Shown in pieces: positions 11,125-23,036 of a stretch of 64,000 bases of DNA (positions are counted from its first letter, which is position 1; the number at the start of each line of letters is the position of its first letter). Source of the stretch: Chlorophyllum brunneum (Eukaryota > Basidiomycota > Agaricomycetes > Agaricales > Agaricaceae); assembly GCA_963576785.1 (NCBI GenBank), contig OY756150.1, positions 620,001 through 684,000 of the forward strand, given 5' to 3'. The position numbers and the translations under genes are program-made. The notes under the pieces were generated by a model that saw nothing but the letters and a program-made list of their open reading frames with translations, did not search any database and had not been told where the DNA came from.

Positions 11125-12768
11125 TCAGAGTAATATGCTACGGTCGTGCCGAACAAGAATAGTACCAGAATGTGTAGATTTATTGGGCATCCTCTCCCAG
11201 ATTGGGTCGACATCTGGCCCATCAAGGTCTCCCGCTCCGTCCCAGCCCCAGCACCAGACTACAAAAGTATAAGCAGGAGCAGCACCACTGATGGCGCGAG
11301 AACTGACCATATTCGGGACCAGCAACAAAGTTGAGCTCCTGGCTCTCTTCCTCAGTGAAGAGACGATCATGAGGTCCGAACCAAGAGCGGTCTTGAGGGT
11401 CAGTGCGTGGGTCGTCGGGTAAGCCACCTAGACGCACATAACCCCGGATGGCAGTGAGATTTCTGCGTGATGGGTGAATGATATCGAATACACGCTAACA
11501 GAGTGTAAGTTAGCAGTGAGCCCAGTGCCAAGGGTAATAGCAAGGTACGTACGCTATCGTATGCGAGTTTGACTCGAGGCACCATCAAGATTCGACCGTA
11601 CCCAGCTTCCCAGTAGTCGTTGCATATAAGGCTACATTCACTTGCACTGCATTCCCCCTCAGTAATTCTAGCCATGCGGAAATGGACGTGAGGATATGAG
11701 TAGAAGGGTGCGGGGTCCAGGACAGCAATGCCGTTCCAACAGCTCTGCACTTGAACCGGAAGATGGCGTTGGAATCGCTGAGATGACTCTTGGTGATGGA
11801 ATATCCTCTCGAAAGGAGCATTTTCAAGAGCGGTGCCATTAATATCGCGAGCAACCCAATTGTCGTAGAAGACAGGGGCAGCTATATCGGAATGATACAT
11901 GTAATCTGCAGCACAGGTTATACCGGCATTGTTTTTTCGAGACTGCCATATAAGCTCGAGGAGATCGTCGACGCAGGGTAAGATGTCATTCATGAAGACG
12001 ATGGTGTCAAAGAACTCGTTCTCGGCGTCGCGGAGTTCATGGAGGGGAACAAAGGCAGAGTTGCGAACCTCGGCGAGATATTCGATGCGGTGATTGAACT
12101 GACCCCTGGTGCGCTGAGATGTGCGGATCATAACACGCATGCCGACGCTGCGAGTTAGCGCATCAAAGATTCGAAGGAGAGCCTTTGTCTGGTCGTTGGA
12201 ACCGTTTTCGTAGATGGAGACGAAGACGTTGTGATAGCCTAGAATGGATGCTACACGGAAAAGAGTGGCGAAAAGGTCCGGGATGACGTCGAAAGAGTTG
12301 TAGAGGTTGATTGCGAAAAAATACTTATGCTCCTTGTTGGAAAGACCAGAGCGCCGGACATGGAGGTGGTCGTCATTTGGAGAAATACCCAGGAGGGAGC
12401 CAATCCAGGAGCGATCTGAAGGGGGAGTGAATCCGATGAGGGGTGAGTAGCGGTCGAGGACCTGCTGGATATAGAGGGGCTGAGAACTGCGGGTGCATTC
12501 TTTGGTGTAGTGGGGGGAGAGCGTGGTAAGGAGTTCAAGGATGCGTTCTCGCTGGGCTGTTGTTGGGAGGGGAATTGGCTGGCGGGACTTTTGGGTGCGG
12601 GACGGGACGTGGCCACTGCGCCAGATGGGGGAGGACGACTGGGAGGGATGAGAAATGTGCAGCGGGGTGGTGCGGAAGACGTACGGAGGGCCACGGCACG
12701 AGACTGGCGAGGAGAAAGCCGAGGAGGACGCCAACGGCGACGGCAGCGGGAGTGGGCACTCTGTGCAT
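11125..12768 (-). CDS. Alpha-1,3-mannosyltransferase, GT69 family (CAP59/CMT1 type)
   Basis: Predicted Golgi type II membrane glycosyltransferase that adds alpha-1,3-mannose; relatives include Cryptococcus Cmt1p and Cap59p. Four exons (12768-12685, 12638-11553, 11494-11308, 11258-11125) give 496 aa. The ATG at 12768 is chosen because it opens a signal anchor (residues about 7-22, AVAVGVLLGFLLASLV). A 46-nt GTACGT..CCCAG intron then joins it to the main frame. The catalytic part shows the GT69 blocks FFAINLYNS, VSIYENGSNDQTK, EVRNSAFVPL, DTIVFMNDIL and CAADYMYH. The C-terminal WCWGWDGAGD segment lies after the last intron. It is head to head with the SGNH gene, with 47 bp between start codons. 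Family call is firm; linkage and acceptor are inferred. Confidence 0.9.
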
Positions 12769-12815
12769 GTTGGAGGACGCCAAGCCCCGCATTCCCACGC
12801 CCCCTCCCTCTCCCC

Positions 12816-14654
12816 ATGCACCATCGCAAACGCAAGCTCGGCATCTCCTCGCCCCCCACCGCACACTCCCGCCCAGACGACGACAGGCATGCCCCCAACT
12901 CCTCACGCACCCTGGGCGTCGCCAATCGCATCTGGCTCGTCCTCATCGTCCTCCTCGCCACCATCCTCCTCGTCCATCGTCTCCTCCCCGGCCACTCTTC
13001 TCCTCCCCTTCCCTCCTACGCAAGCGCAGATCTCAAACCAAAGAACTACTTCAACACCCCTTCCTCACCTCAAAACCCCTTCCCTTTCTGCCCCGTCAAT
13101 GGCCCAACAGACTCCCTTGCCGCCAAGTATGGCCCTGGTCTCCTCGCCCAGACACGAAGTAACTTGGGAACCGGCCATCGCATCCAACGTGTTCTAAAGA
13201 GGGCTCTCTCGGGCCAGCCCGTCACCATCAGCATCGTCGGTGGCTCCAGTATGCGCCTCATCTTTCCCCTTCTTTGTCTTATTACTCATCCCTCCCTTCT
13301 AGTATCTGCTTGTCACGGTGCTGGCGACGATCCCGTTTCTCCCAAATGCTATCCCTCCAAGTTTTTTGACTGGTGGAATACCATTTTCCCCCACCCCGCG
13401 ACAGAAATTACCAATGGTGCCATGCGCCGTACCAGCTCCGACTACTTCGGCTTCTGCAGCGCTCACCATATACCCGACATCACAGACCTCGTTATCGTTG
13501 AGCTTGATTCAGACGATACCCCGTACGTGCTTCCTCGCTGACCACAAATCTTTCGGATCTCATGTTTACCTCAGGGACGAGGAAAAGACCAAAAACTTCG
13601 AGTTTTTGATCCGTTCTCTCCTCAACCGACCCGATCAGCCCGCCGTCCTCGTCCTCGGCCACTTTTCTACTCAAGTTTTCCAGGCTTACGGACTCATTGG
13701 TCCCGACCATTGGCATGGCATCGTTTCTCAGTTCTACGACGTCCCATACCTCGGCACAAAAGGTCTCCTCTATAGTGATTACCTCCAGGACCCCAAGAGT
13801 ATCAAGAAATACTACGCTGATCCAATCCTCGCTAACTCCGAAGGTCACACCCTTCTTGCCGACGTCCTCATTGCGTACTTCCAATACATGACCTGCCAAT
13901 TTTGGAATATAGCGACTGGGGAAGAGTTTGATCCCAACCATACTGACAAGTCCCACGGCCTCCTTGGAGGCATTGGCCAGCGAAAGGGCGTTCCCGAGCC
14001 TGGAACTGAGCAAAATGACGACGCCGATTCCGATGGTGAACGCTCCAAACTCGACGCTTCGCACAAAGTCTCCGATCCCGGTCTCAAAATACCTCCTGGT
14101 CTGACGTCGACGCGACCCAATGGGGAGAAATTCGAAGAAATTGCGCCCTATTGCGTTTCAGCTAACGATCTCATCAACCCTTTACCGCCCTCGATATTCT
14201 ATGGTTCTGGTTGGTCTACGTATCATCCATCGTCATCTCACGCACAGCAAGATGCTGAAGGCGGTGCGACTGCTGCACATTACTTCTACAGCACCCTCCC
14301 CCAAAGTAGAATCCGTATACCGATCATCGTAAGCCATGGAGATGTTGGTATCTATTACTTGAAGGAAGGAGGAGACAGACTAGCGGATGGTGGAAGCCAG
14401 ATTGAGTGCTGGGTGGACGACAACTACCCTGGCCGTAGAGAATTGAGCAACACACTTGGGGAGGGCAATGGCATGCGCGCTACGTGAGTCTTACAGATCT
14501 CGAGTAATTCCAACCAAAATTTACAGTCCCGAGCAGACTTACAATAATCGATCATTCTGTTTCGCGAGGTTCTCACTTCGTAGAATGCCAACTTATGGGA
14601 GAAGAAGGGAGAGGCGTCCCTATGTTCAGAATAGTTGGCATTTTCGCGAATTAG
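12816..14654 (+). CDS. Capsule-associated SGNH-hydrolase-like type II membrane protein
   Basis: Predicted Golgi or secretory membrane protein of the fungal SGNH/GDSL-type family often annotated as capsular associated protein, possibly a polysaccharide O-acetyl-modifying enzyme (inferred). Four exons (12816-13248, 13303-13522, 13575-14483, 14537-14654) give 559 aa. A basic N-terminus precedes one membrane span (residues about 39-57). Block I is formed across intron 1 as GGSISACHG. The ends CWVDDNYPG, TLTIIDHSVSRGSHFVECQL and VPMFRIVGIFAN fit the family; the last part is recovered only if the third intron uses the GAGCAG acceptor at 14536, which restores the frame. Its divergent neighbour is a GT69 mannosyltransferase, which supports a joint role in surface glycan assembly. 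Confidence 0.8.
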
Positions 14655-14836
14655 AGCTACATATGGGCTTTTGAGTACACTATATCTTTTCAATCGACCG
14701 TGTTTTGACTCCACGACACGGTGGTGTCACATCACGCGGTGTGACATGCTCCCCAATGAATTTGGCCTGTGCGCCGTTCTTGCAAGAGTATCCTCGACTT
14801 CAAACTTCGGATCCTCAGAGCCCGCGTCCGTGCACC

Positions 14837-15868
14837 ATGACGATACCCGAACACGGAAAACGTGCCGCTTCCATTACAGATGGTAACGCTGATACTCACA
14901 ATCTACTATGATATCAACTAGTATCCTGGCCGTGAGTCCATCCCGCTTCATGTCAGTCTCCCACTCAGGCATTCCAATAGGGCTCTACCAGGCTGCCAGT
15001 ACCACCCTTTCTGACGCCGCAAAAGAACACTCCGCGTGCAGACCACCGACCCAAACATCAACAGCCGTAGCACAGACAAGATCGCAAAGTCAAGAATCGT
15101 CCTCAACTGATCCGACCAACACCTGAGTATTTCCGTAATCATGGCAGTGGGACCAACCATGTAGATCCTCCCATCGATGGCATCAAGAACAGTCCTACTA
15201 TGAGACAAGGCGCTGCCTCCTACCTTCCAATCCCTGTGCAAGAATACGAAGAAGTTGAAGGTAAACGAAAGTTGAATAAACGACCACGGAAGAAATCAAA
15301 GAGAATCCACTCCCAAAAACGGACTACACGTAGCCCCCAGGTAGATATCTATCTCACTTTTGCTAATGCGTGAACACCAACGGTTACACAGGACACCATC
15401 CTAGACGGAACTTCCCATGAGAAGTCTAAAGAAGTGGACATCAAACTGGTACCCCAGTCTTTCAAGGTGAGCACTTTCACCTATCACATTTCTCTACTTG
15501 ACTGACTCTGGCGATAGCCGCCGACACCACTGCCACCTAGTTCGCTAAATGGAGAGCGTGTTATACAACCCCAGGAGAGGTTACCCGCACCCTCGAAAAG
15601 GGATAAGGTGATGACAATGGACACGCTACTACAAATACAAGGTACGGTGTAAAGTCAAGAAACCTGTTCAACTATCCTCTGTCTAACGATCGTCTCCTCA
15701 GTCTGCGACACGTCACCCCACCGTCACTAACAATGTATACCCACCATGGAAGAGAAGTCACATTCTTGTGCAACCTCCCATCCCGAGTGTCAACTCTAGT
15801 GCCTACATCACAGACGCCTATGTAATGTCGAGTAAACATTCGACCATACGCTGCCATCGCTGCCGATA
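14837..15868 (+). CDS. Hypothetical multi-exon gene, structure uncertain
   Basis: Not recognised. A chain of exons starting near PTPEYFRNHGSG (15110) is joined by plausible introns at 15341-15392, 15467-15520 and about 15648-15701. It encodes a polar protein with a lysine/arginine-rich nuclear-localisation-like run (KRKLNKRPRKKSKR). It ends in IRCHRCR followed by a TAA at about 15866. The upstream part (ATG at 14837, MTIPEHGKRAAS) could not be joined in frame: a frame change is needed near 15120. It may be one gene with an exon I misplace, or a decaying gene. The CxxC end continues in frame after the stop, hinting at a nonsense mutation. Confidence 0.3.
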
Positions 15869-16074
15869 AAACTGGAAGGAGTTCCCCGGAAATGCGATCT
15901 TTCCAACAACCAAAGCCCGACGTTCAAGAGCCCAGTAACCCTGAAATAGCCACAGAAAGTGAGACGGCACCCATTATACACCAATACCTGGACTGATGAT
16001 GGAACCTCTGATGTCGCAGGAAATTTTTCATTGACAGATTCCCGCCACTCGACTGCACTCGCAGAGCAAGCTCT

Positions 16075-17654
16075 TTGCGCCAAGATGTCTCCCGTCAGAC
16101 CAGCTCCTCAACCGAGATGCTTCCAGAGCATCAGTGGTCCTGGGGACCCTGCATCTCATGCCTACACTGCCGGACCACCACGGGTGGAACGCCCTCTATT
16201 AGCGCCCGTAACGGCTTCCGTCGAAACACTTGCCGTAGCCACTGGATATCTTATCGGCTGCCTCAGCGAAGCAGGAGCTCAGAAGCCTTACCAATCGATT
16301 CGTGGAGATCTTCTCAACCCGAGCTCGAAGCATCTTCCGTTGCTCAAGCCTGGATATGTCTGATCCATGTCTTCTGCGCTGTCAATGAGAACCACAGTAC
16401 TGAGGAGAAAGGACAAAGTGGACTCTTCTGGTGCGAACTGTGGCTATACTTTCCGTTGCAACCCAAGAAACCCTCCCCCGCAGCAAGCGAAAAGCTATGG
16501 GAGCTGATCTTTCGCTATCGCAGATCTCACCACGTGGAACAACAGGTACGCGACCTTCCCTTATGCCATCTTGGGCATTTGTCGCCCAGATCATTGGGCA
16601 AAGTAGAATCCCACCAACAAGTCCCAGGCCCCAGATACGGACGAAGCAAGAAGATACATTTATTGTGACTTTAGTCTCCCAATGCGAATACCTGATCGAC
16701 CATTTTGGCTGGCCTGTTTCTGACGTCTTCCCAGTTTTAAGGCTACTTCTTGATATTTTCCGTGTCCGGGGATACACATACTTGATGCAGGAAGACTTCC
16801 TGTTCTCTGCCAAGAATGTTCCCATCTACATGGATCTTTCCGCTTCTGTGGCATCAGACTTGGACACTGTATTAAACTTGATGAAGAAATCACATGATGC
16901 TGGAGCCCATGACTTAAAACAACCCAGTAGAATTGTTTCCTGCTTAACTCCAGCCTGGATTCTTTGTATTTCTCACCCTGGCATTGAGGCACCCCATGAA
17001 TGTGCTTCTGTATACCACTCTTTCTCTGCTATTGCCCTTGTTATTCACATTCAACTGCAATCAATGTGCAAATCACTTGTTCATCCATGCAGCAGTACTG
17101 TCCCTTTTGAACCAACCGGTGATGCATCAATCCATGATATGATAATCAATGGTCTTGAACTTCTTGGTCGTTCCTTGATTAATAAGAATACAGAGATTCA
17201 GCTCTACTCATCCCGGGTCACCTCGATTGTGGAATACACTGCGTCCGAATACAAACGGGTAAAATTGTTGACGAAGCATACCCCACATCGAAAGTCGAAG
17301 CAAGTACAAACCGTGGAGTACGTTGCAGGCTCTCTGTACCAACTTGGGCTATCATTGTTGAAAGCTTACGCAGAGGTGGAGAAATACCCCGATGCATGTG
17401 TTCTTCATGAGTCGATTATTCGTGTATGTCCGTGGTTTACATTTACTGACTTACACCAGATGACCTCACTGCACACAATTCTCTATAATGACAGACGCTT
17501 CAAACTCGCATCATTGGGCTATTTTCAGAAGCTGTTATTCCTAGGGGTAGCCAAGAGTGCAGTCGAGAAACTATCGCGAGCCAGCTCAAATGGAAACTCA
17601 ACAAAGATAACTCCTGAACTGGTTTGTGATAGGTCAACCAGTCCCATGCGCTGA
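16075..17654 (+). CDS. Hypothetical protein, mostly helical C-terminal part
   Basis: Not recognised. The stretch 16640-17654 is open with good amino-acid composition (for example CEYLIDHFGWPVSDVFPVL and VEYVAGSLYQLGLSLLKAYA) and looks like alpha-helical repeat protein. The 5' part is ambiguous. One model joins the frame at 16075 through an intron at about 16546-16591 (GTACGC..CCCAG); another starts at an ATG at 16431. A separate open frame at 15959-16363 also has reasonable codons. It may form one transcription unit with the preceding uncertain gene. No domain is claimed. Confidence 0.4.
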
Positions 17655-18813
17655 CTTATGGACACTTGTAGATATACTGGCCATGCGTTGATGCTTGCAA
17701 AGCTCGTGTCATTCATTTACGTTCAAACATCAATTTATCCATAGATTCAAATGCATGACTGCAACATTCTTGGGAGTTAAGGTGGTGGATTGAGTTTGTC
17801 TGTGGTGGAGTACAAAATTATCAAGGTTCTGGATGTCCGCAACTCCATGCTTATCTGAGTAAAAATACTTTCGGGATTGTATTCTGTCTTTATCTCCCAC
17901 CTGTTGGGGTGTAAAAGAGGGATGGATCAGAGTCTACGTGCAACTCGTGAGCTATGGTGAAGTTGCGCGGAACAAGCTGGTCCAGGTGGTTTTTTTGATA
18001 CCTTCAGGTCAGCAAGGTCTGATCCCTACACAGCCGCGAGCGTGTGAAGATTTTAATGAAATCACTTACAAGCTTCTGCACCTCAAGCGAGTTGAACTAC
18101 TGGTATGACACCGAGGTTGCACTTCGAAACCCTTTATTTGACAATACCAACAAAATTCGTCCCATGAATGGCCACTCCGCTTCTTAAAAGGTATACGACA
18201 AGCACACTCCACCGCGATCTAAGTGACACAGGCATCTAGTTTCCCTGCACAACATTGATTATCATTTACATGTCGAAACTCAAGATGAGCGGGTGGGAAA
18301 CGGTATCGACCTCTGCCTTGTGTTCCTGAACACGGCAAAAAGCAACGTCCAGGTGGGATGCCTCGCCATCCAGTCCATTCACGACTAATAACCCTGGCGT
18401 AGCTCCTCAGGTTAAATCCTTCCCCCTTGAGCATTCGCTACGCCAAGAGGTGCATGCACGTCATCTCCCTCTTCAAAAAAAAGGCCGAAATTCTCGAGAG
18501 GAGCCATCGCCTGCGTTCGTTCCTGAAAAACTGATCTCAAACAATCATGGAATGATATCGAGTTCCTGGGCACGTTAGCGGCGCTGGGCCATCAGCCCAG
18601 TGTGCGAATCGCCCCCTACATATAGTACCTATCTAGAAACAATCTACTTCTAGTTAACAATGCCAAGGATCCAATCACTGTCTCACCTCAGTCCGGATCA
18701 CGGACTGAAGAGAACTGTCCGATCAAAAATGCCATGTGAACAGCATGTTAGGCCTCTTCCGAAGAGGTCAAAAGACTAGTGTGCTCCCAACCATTTTTGA
18801 TTCATTATTCAAT
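17655..18813. other. Intergenic, no gene seen
   Basis: No convincing coding frame or RNA gene. Short open frames here lack splice-consistent extension. The right end should hold the promoter of the DUF6534 gene at 18814. Confidence 0.5.
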
Positions 18814-20914
18814 ATGTCACCCATCACTCAGCCCAACCTCTCTCCCACCATAGGTGCATGGCTCATTGGTACCACTGCGTCCTCTGGTTGCGCAACGCCT
18901 TTCAGGATGACGAACGCAACTCTAGCTCATTTATGCTCTACATTCCTTTCTGTGACAGGCTACTTGGTATAACGACAATGCAATGTTGGATGTACTACTC
19001 GAGATTCATCAAAGACCCACCTTTTCTAAAAGTTCTGGTATGTCCACCTTTTATGCCGTGCTTTCGGGCCAGCTCCCGTCCTGACGGTGGCGGTGGCTAC
19101 TAGGTGTTTTGTATTTGGTGAGGTACCAAGAGTTGAATAGAGTCCCGCACTCATTGTCAAACTTGCTTTCAGGTGCCTCGAGGTCGCCAGAACAATGATA
19201 CGCCTACGGGGCGGATACTTCTATGCAATTGAACATTGGGGCGATATTCCTGCTATATTATCACCAGTTTGGTTGGTCTGCCTTAGTCTCCTAAAGCAGA
19301 CGCATACTACGTATGCCTTATACCCGCACGCAGGGTATAAGGGTCTGCCTCACTCTGATCGAGTAATTTAACGTTGATTTTTGTTGTGGTGCAGGAGTCT
19401 CGAGGTGAGCGGTTCTGACTGTTTTGAAATACGAATCGGCAACTAACGGACGGCCATTTCAATCTACAAGGCGATGGTCCTCTTAACGGTGATTGTGTTC
19501 ACCCTAATCACACTAGACCCGTTTGTCATTGACCATTACTTGTAGGCTCCCATCGAGCTACTGGCCCATATTTTCTTTGCCCATCAAGTTCGAAAGGGTA
19601 TGTGGACATCAACCACCAATCATTCGCTTGTAACAAACCGGCACCAGTTACTCGGGAGAAGTATCGCATTCTATTCTACATTATTGTATGTCCTATTTTC
19701 CGATAGCCCTGTTTAAACGAAAAAAAAAACGCACCTCCTATCATTCATGACCAGATTGTCTTCTCTCTGGGAGATTTTGGTGCGTTCTCCTATAATTATC
19801 GGAAGGGATGATGCTGATAGGAACTCGCAAACAGGATTCAGCATTTGTAAGTTCCTAGTCCTTCGCATCCGCGACGCGTTTTTTTCACATTCTAATCACA
19901 TTCAAGCATCATATGTTGCAGCGTAAATATACACCCAGCAATACACGGATGATTGAAAGAACTAACAGCACTTTCAACAGGGTATCAGATGGTACGTTCG
20001 CGGGTATCGTTTTCGGCAAACCTAGCGTAAGTACACACATCACCACCTTGACAGTTTCAAGCCATATTCACTTTACTCATCCTAGCATATCGCTACTGCC
20101 GCATTGGGATGTTCTATGGTCGCCGATTGGACAATCACGATATCTCTTGTTTCGTTTCTACGAAAAAATAAGATTCATAAGTATGCCTCGGTCTCGATAT
20201 CCAATTTCTAGTGTTCTGTTTGCGGAGTATTTCTTATTTCGAAGGACGAGAGCGCTAATACAGATTCTGATGCTGTATGCCGTCAATTTCGGTTTATTGA
20301 TTAGGTTAGTTGAAGTAGTGTCCCTCGGTGCGAATCAATTTTTTGCCTAACGGTGGTGTTTTTTAGTCTGACTGATCTCGTCGTGCTTATAATGGTAAAA
20401 GCAAAAAAAGAGGCTTTCGCTGTTATTGAAAGTGACAACTTTCCTCACAGGCTAACGTGAAATGGCCTATGGTTAACCTATACCAAGTTAGTGTTTTTTG
20501 AAGTTGTAGGAAACTGTAAGTACCTTTGGGGGGGGATTCTGCATCTTGGAATCCTGACTTTGGATCACTCGTAATTTTTCAATTCAGTTTACGCAAACAC
20601 CATGCTCGCATCGTATGTGTCTTCTATCTCCTTCACAGCGAAAACGTCACAAACTGAGCAATAACCTCTGGATACCTCATGGTACAGTCTCAACTCGCGC
20701 ATGCTTGTTGCAGAGCACTTGTACCGTCCCGACAACCTTCACTTCACATCAATCAATGCGCCATCGGCTCATCTCAGCGATGCGTCGCTATCATTAGCTG
20801 AGACACATTGTCAGGTGAGTAGAGGTCATTGTGTCGTACCTGGCGCTGACACCGGATTAGGTTACTAGTGAAGGTGAAAATGGGGGAAATTCTCGTGGTG
20901 GGAATAATGTATAG
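18814..20914 (+). pseudogene. DUF6534-type 7-TM protein gene with two frameshifts
   Basis: This is a paralogue, in inverse orientation, of the intact gene at 24915-26865; such basidiomycete 7-TM proteins are receptor-like but of unknown function. About 20 tiny exons can be matched one by one, with the same lengths as the intact copy (79, 14, 99, 52, 38, 46, 60, 28, 25 nt). Recognisable parts are LSPTIGAWLIGTTASS, GGYFYAIEHWGD, LGCSMVADWTITISL, ALIQILMLYAVNFGLL and ANTMLASLNSRMLVAEHL, ending near 20914. Two single-base differences break it: one base is missing at the exon 1/2 junction (18886/18959), and the exon at about 20451-20515 is 65 nt rather than 64, with six T where five are expected. 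These could also be sequencing errors. Confidence 0.75.
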
Positions 20915-21346
20915 GCCTTGGCGAGCGGACGGCGTGGTCCGGCTACAGGAGGTCGTAGGCATATGGTTGAGCCGTTTACACGACGAAGCCGCGCCGAAAA
21001 GCGTTGTATTAATGTCTATGGGATCCTCGGAAGAATCACATATAGACGGATGTATGTTACTCTATCTGGAGAGGAATGATGCTGGTTAATCATCGGATTA
21101 AGGAACTATGCAACGAAGATTAGGATACACTGTTTAAAAGAAGAGGGTATGATGAAAACTCATTGGCGGATAGGAATAGATATATGTGAATGGGCCAATA
21201 CATATTCAGAATAGTTGACTGAAGAAGAGTCGATGAATGATAGTGGCAAGTGGGGATCAAGTTCCAGAAAAGACAGAATCAAGGCTGGCCTAGAAGCAGG
21301 ACATAAAGGACAAGCGCGGAAGAATGATATTCCATGAAGCACGACC
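20915..21346. other. Intergenic, no gene seen
   Basis: This lies between the 3' end of the plus-strand DUF6534 copy and the 3' end of the NT-C2 gene. No coding or RNA feature is supported; terminators of both genes must lie here. Confidence 0.5.
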
Positions 21347-22977
21347 TCAGAGTCGCCCAACGGGTGTCTGAGGCCTTGAAGCCATTTTCTTCCACCAACC
21401 CTTGACGCGACCGTTGCTACCACCGCCGAGACTCTTTGATTCGGCACTAAGTTGTGAGCACTGCGAATGTATGCTGTGCGACATGGCAGCTGAGCCAGAA
21501 CTTCCAGTACTGCTTTCGGTGCTATAAACAGAAGCGACTTCCATGGGCCTGGTATATTCTGGCCGCGTGTCTGGCGGCAGATTCACCAACCCCAACCCCA
21601 GTGAATCGATTGCATCTTTATCTCCGCTTTTAGTCTCTGATGAAGACGAGAGGAGTGGTGGGGGGACGTATACGGTGAAAGGGCTCTCGCATCTGCTCTC
21701 GGCGGTCCTGACAGGGTTGAATATGGCCTCGATCAGGGTCTCTGTGGTTTTAGTGCCATAGGCCAAAGGGAGGCGCTCAACATCAAATGCGGGTGCGGGA
21801 TGCTGTAAATTGGAGTCTTCGGGTACGTCACTATCGTCATCGTCGCGTGGAAAGCGGCGCTGGGTCGACCAGGAACGTTTATTGGGGCACCTTGTGCCGA
21901 ATAAGTCTAGCTCGAGTTCTTCTTGGTCGCGATAAGGGCCATATAGATCGATTCCGTGGTGGACGGGTTGAGCCCTTGTGCGATGGCGTTCGCCTTGGAG
22001 GTATCCGGCGAGTCCATTGAGAATCTCGCCTTTGGGTAAGGGTGGTGGAACATAGTGACTTTCGCCGGAGATAAAATCGAGTTCAATTGTGAGCTAGGAA
22101 ATTGAATGGGTGAGGTGTTGGCGGAAGGGGTCAAGGGGGAACTGACTTTAAGGGTGGCATTGGTTTTGCTCTCCCTGAGTAGATATCGCCTTTCAACCGG
22201 GCCATGACCTACGTATTCGGAGAGATTGAGATAGAGGGCGCCCAGACGGTAAACTTCGGAATCCTCGGGCTGGACACGCTGCATGACAACGAGCTTGAAT
22301 GGACACGGAAGAATATAGCCGGTGTCACGGTCGACATCGAGGCGCACGACGGTTGATAGGGCATGGTTCCAGTGGACTGAATGATCTTTGAGGTCTAAAT
22401 AAGGGGTGTAGCCACGGGCGGGGGTATTGTGGGGGGGAGGGGCGGATGAGGATGAGGTGTCGGCGAAGGAGGTTGGGGTGATGGGTGGGCAAAGCCTGGA
22501 AGCAGGAGGGTGCAGATGGAGGGTGGTGGTGGAGGCATTGGAGGAGAAGGGAGGGGTGGGGTGGGTGAGAGGCTCGGAGGGGGCATCGGGATGGAGAGGC
22601 GGTATGGCAGAAGAGGTGCTGGAGAAGGAGGGGAGACGAGTGGAGCTGGAAGAGTCTGTAGCGGTGGAATTGGTAGAGACGGCGAGGGAAGGGAGGGTGT
22701 CTAGAGGGTTGTGGCCATTCCTTGATCTTGTCTTGACGATGCCGAGGAGACCTGGGCGGTTGCTGACATGCTTGAACTTCCAGCGGACAGAAAAGTGGCC
22801 GTTGAGGAAAGGGACACTGTCGATCTGGTGGACGAGGACGCGGGTGCGGAAATAGGAGTGCTTTGGGATGAAGTGGTTGATGTGGGCCCTGAAGCCGAGG
22901 GGGGTGGAGGGTGCGGAGGGGTCGTTGAGGGTTGGTGCGCTGTGTTTCTGGGTGAGAGGGAGGGCAGGGGGATGCAT
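21347..22977 (-). CDS. NT-C2 domain protein (EEIG1/EHBP1 N-terminal C2 type)
   Basis: Two exons (22977-22147, 22093-21347) around a 53-nt intron give 525 aa. The first about 280 residues form an NT-C2 domain, a membrane-associated C2 variant found in EEIG1/FAM102 and EHBP1. Visible strands include SYFRTRVLVHQIDSVPFLNG, FSVRWKFKHVS, WNHALSTVVRLDVD, LPCPFKLVVMQRV and YLNLSEYVG, with a serine/proline-rich insertion (about residues 88-185). The intron joins TNATLK to LTIELDFISGESHYVPPP, as expected for the domain end. The C-terminal half is acidic and serine-rich, with GWWKKM near the end. Function is probably peripheral membrane or cytoskeleton linked (inferred). Start codon lies 59 bp from the GWT1 start. 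Confidence 0.8.
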
Positions 22978-23036
22978 GGGAGTGGGTTCATGTGGACAGT
23001 GGGCTGAAGAGTGTCACCTGATTCCCACACTCCTCC

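Noticed and set aside
12510..12815. Upstream in-frame extension of the SGNH gene
   Set aside because: It is antisense to coding exon 2 and exon 1 of the GT69 gene and has low-complexity sequence. The ATG at 12816 precedes a proper membrane anchor.
22427..22855. A long plus-strand open frame of 142 codons
   Set aside because: It is glycine/glutamate-rich shadow sequence opposite the NT-C2 protein's serine/proline-rich insert.
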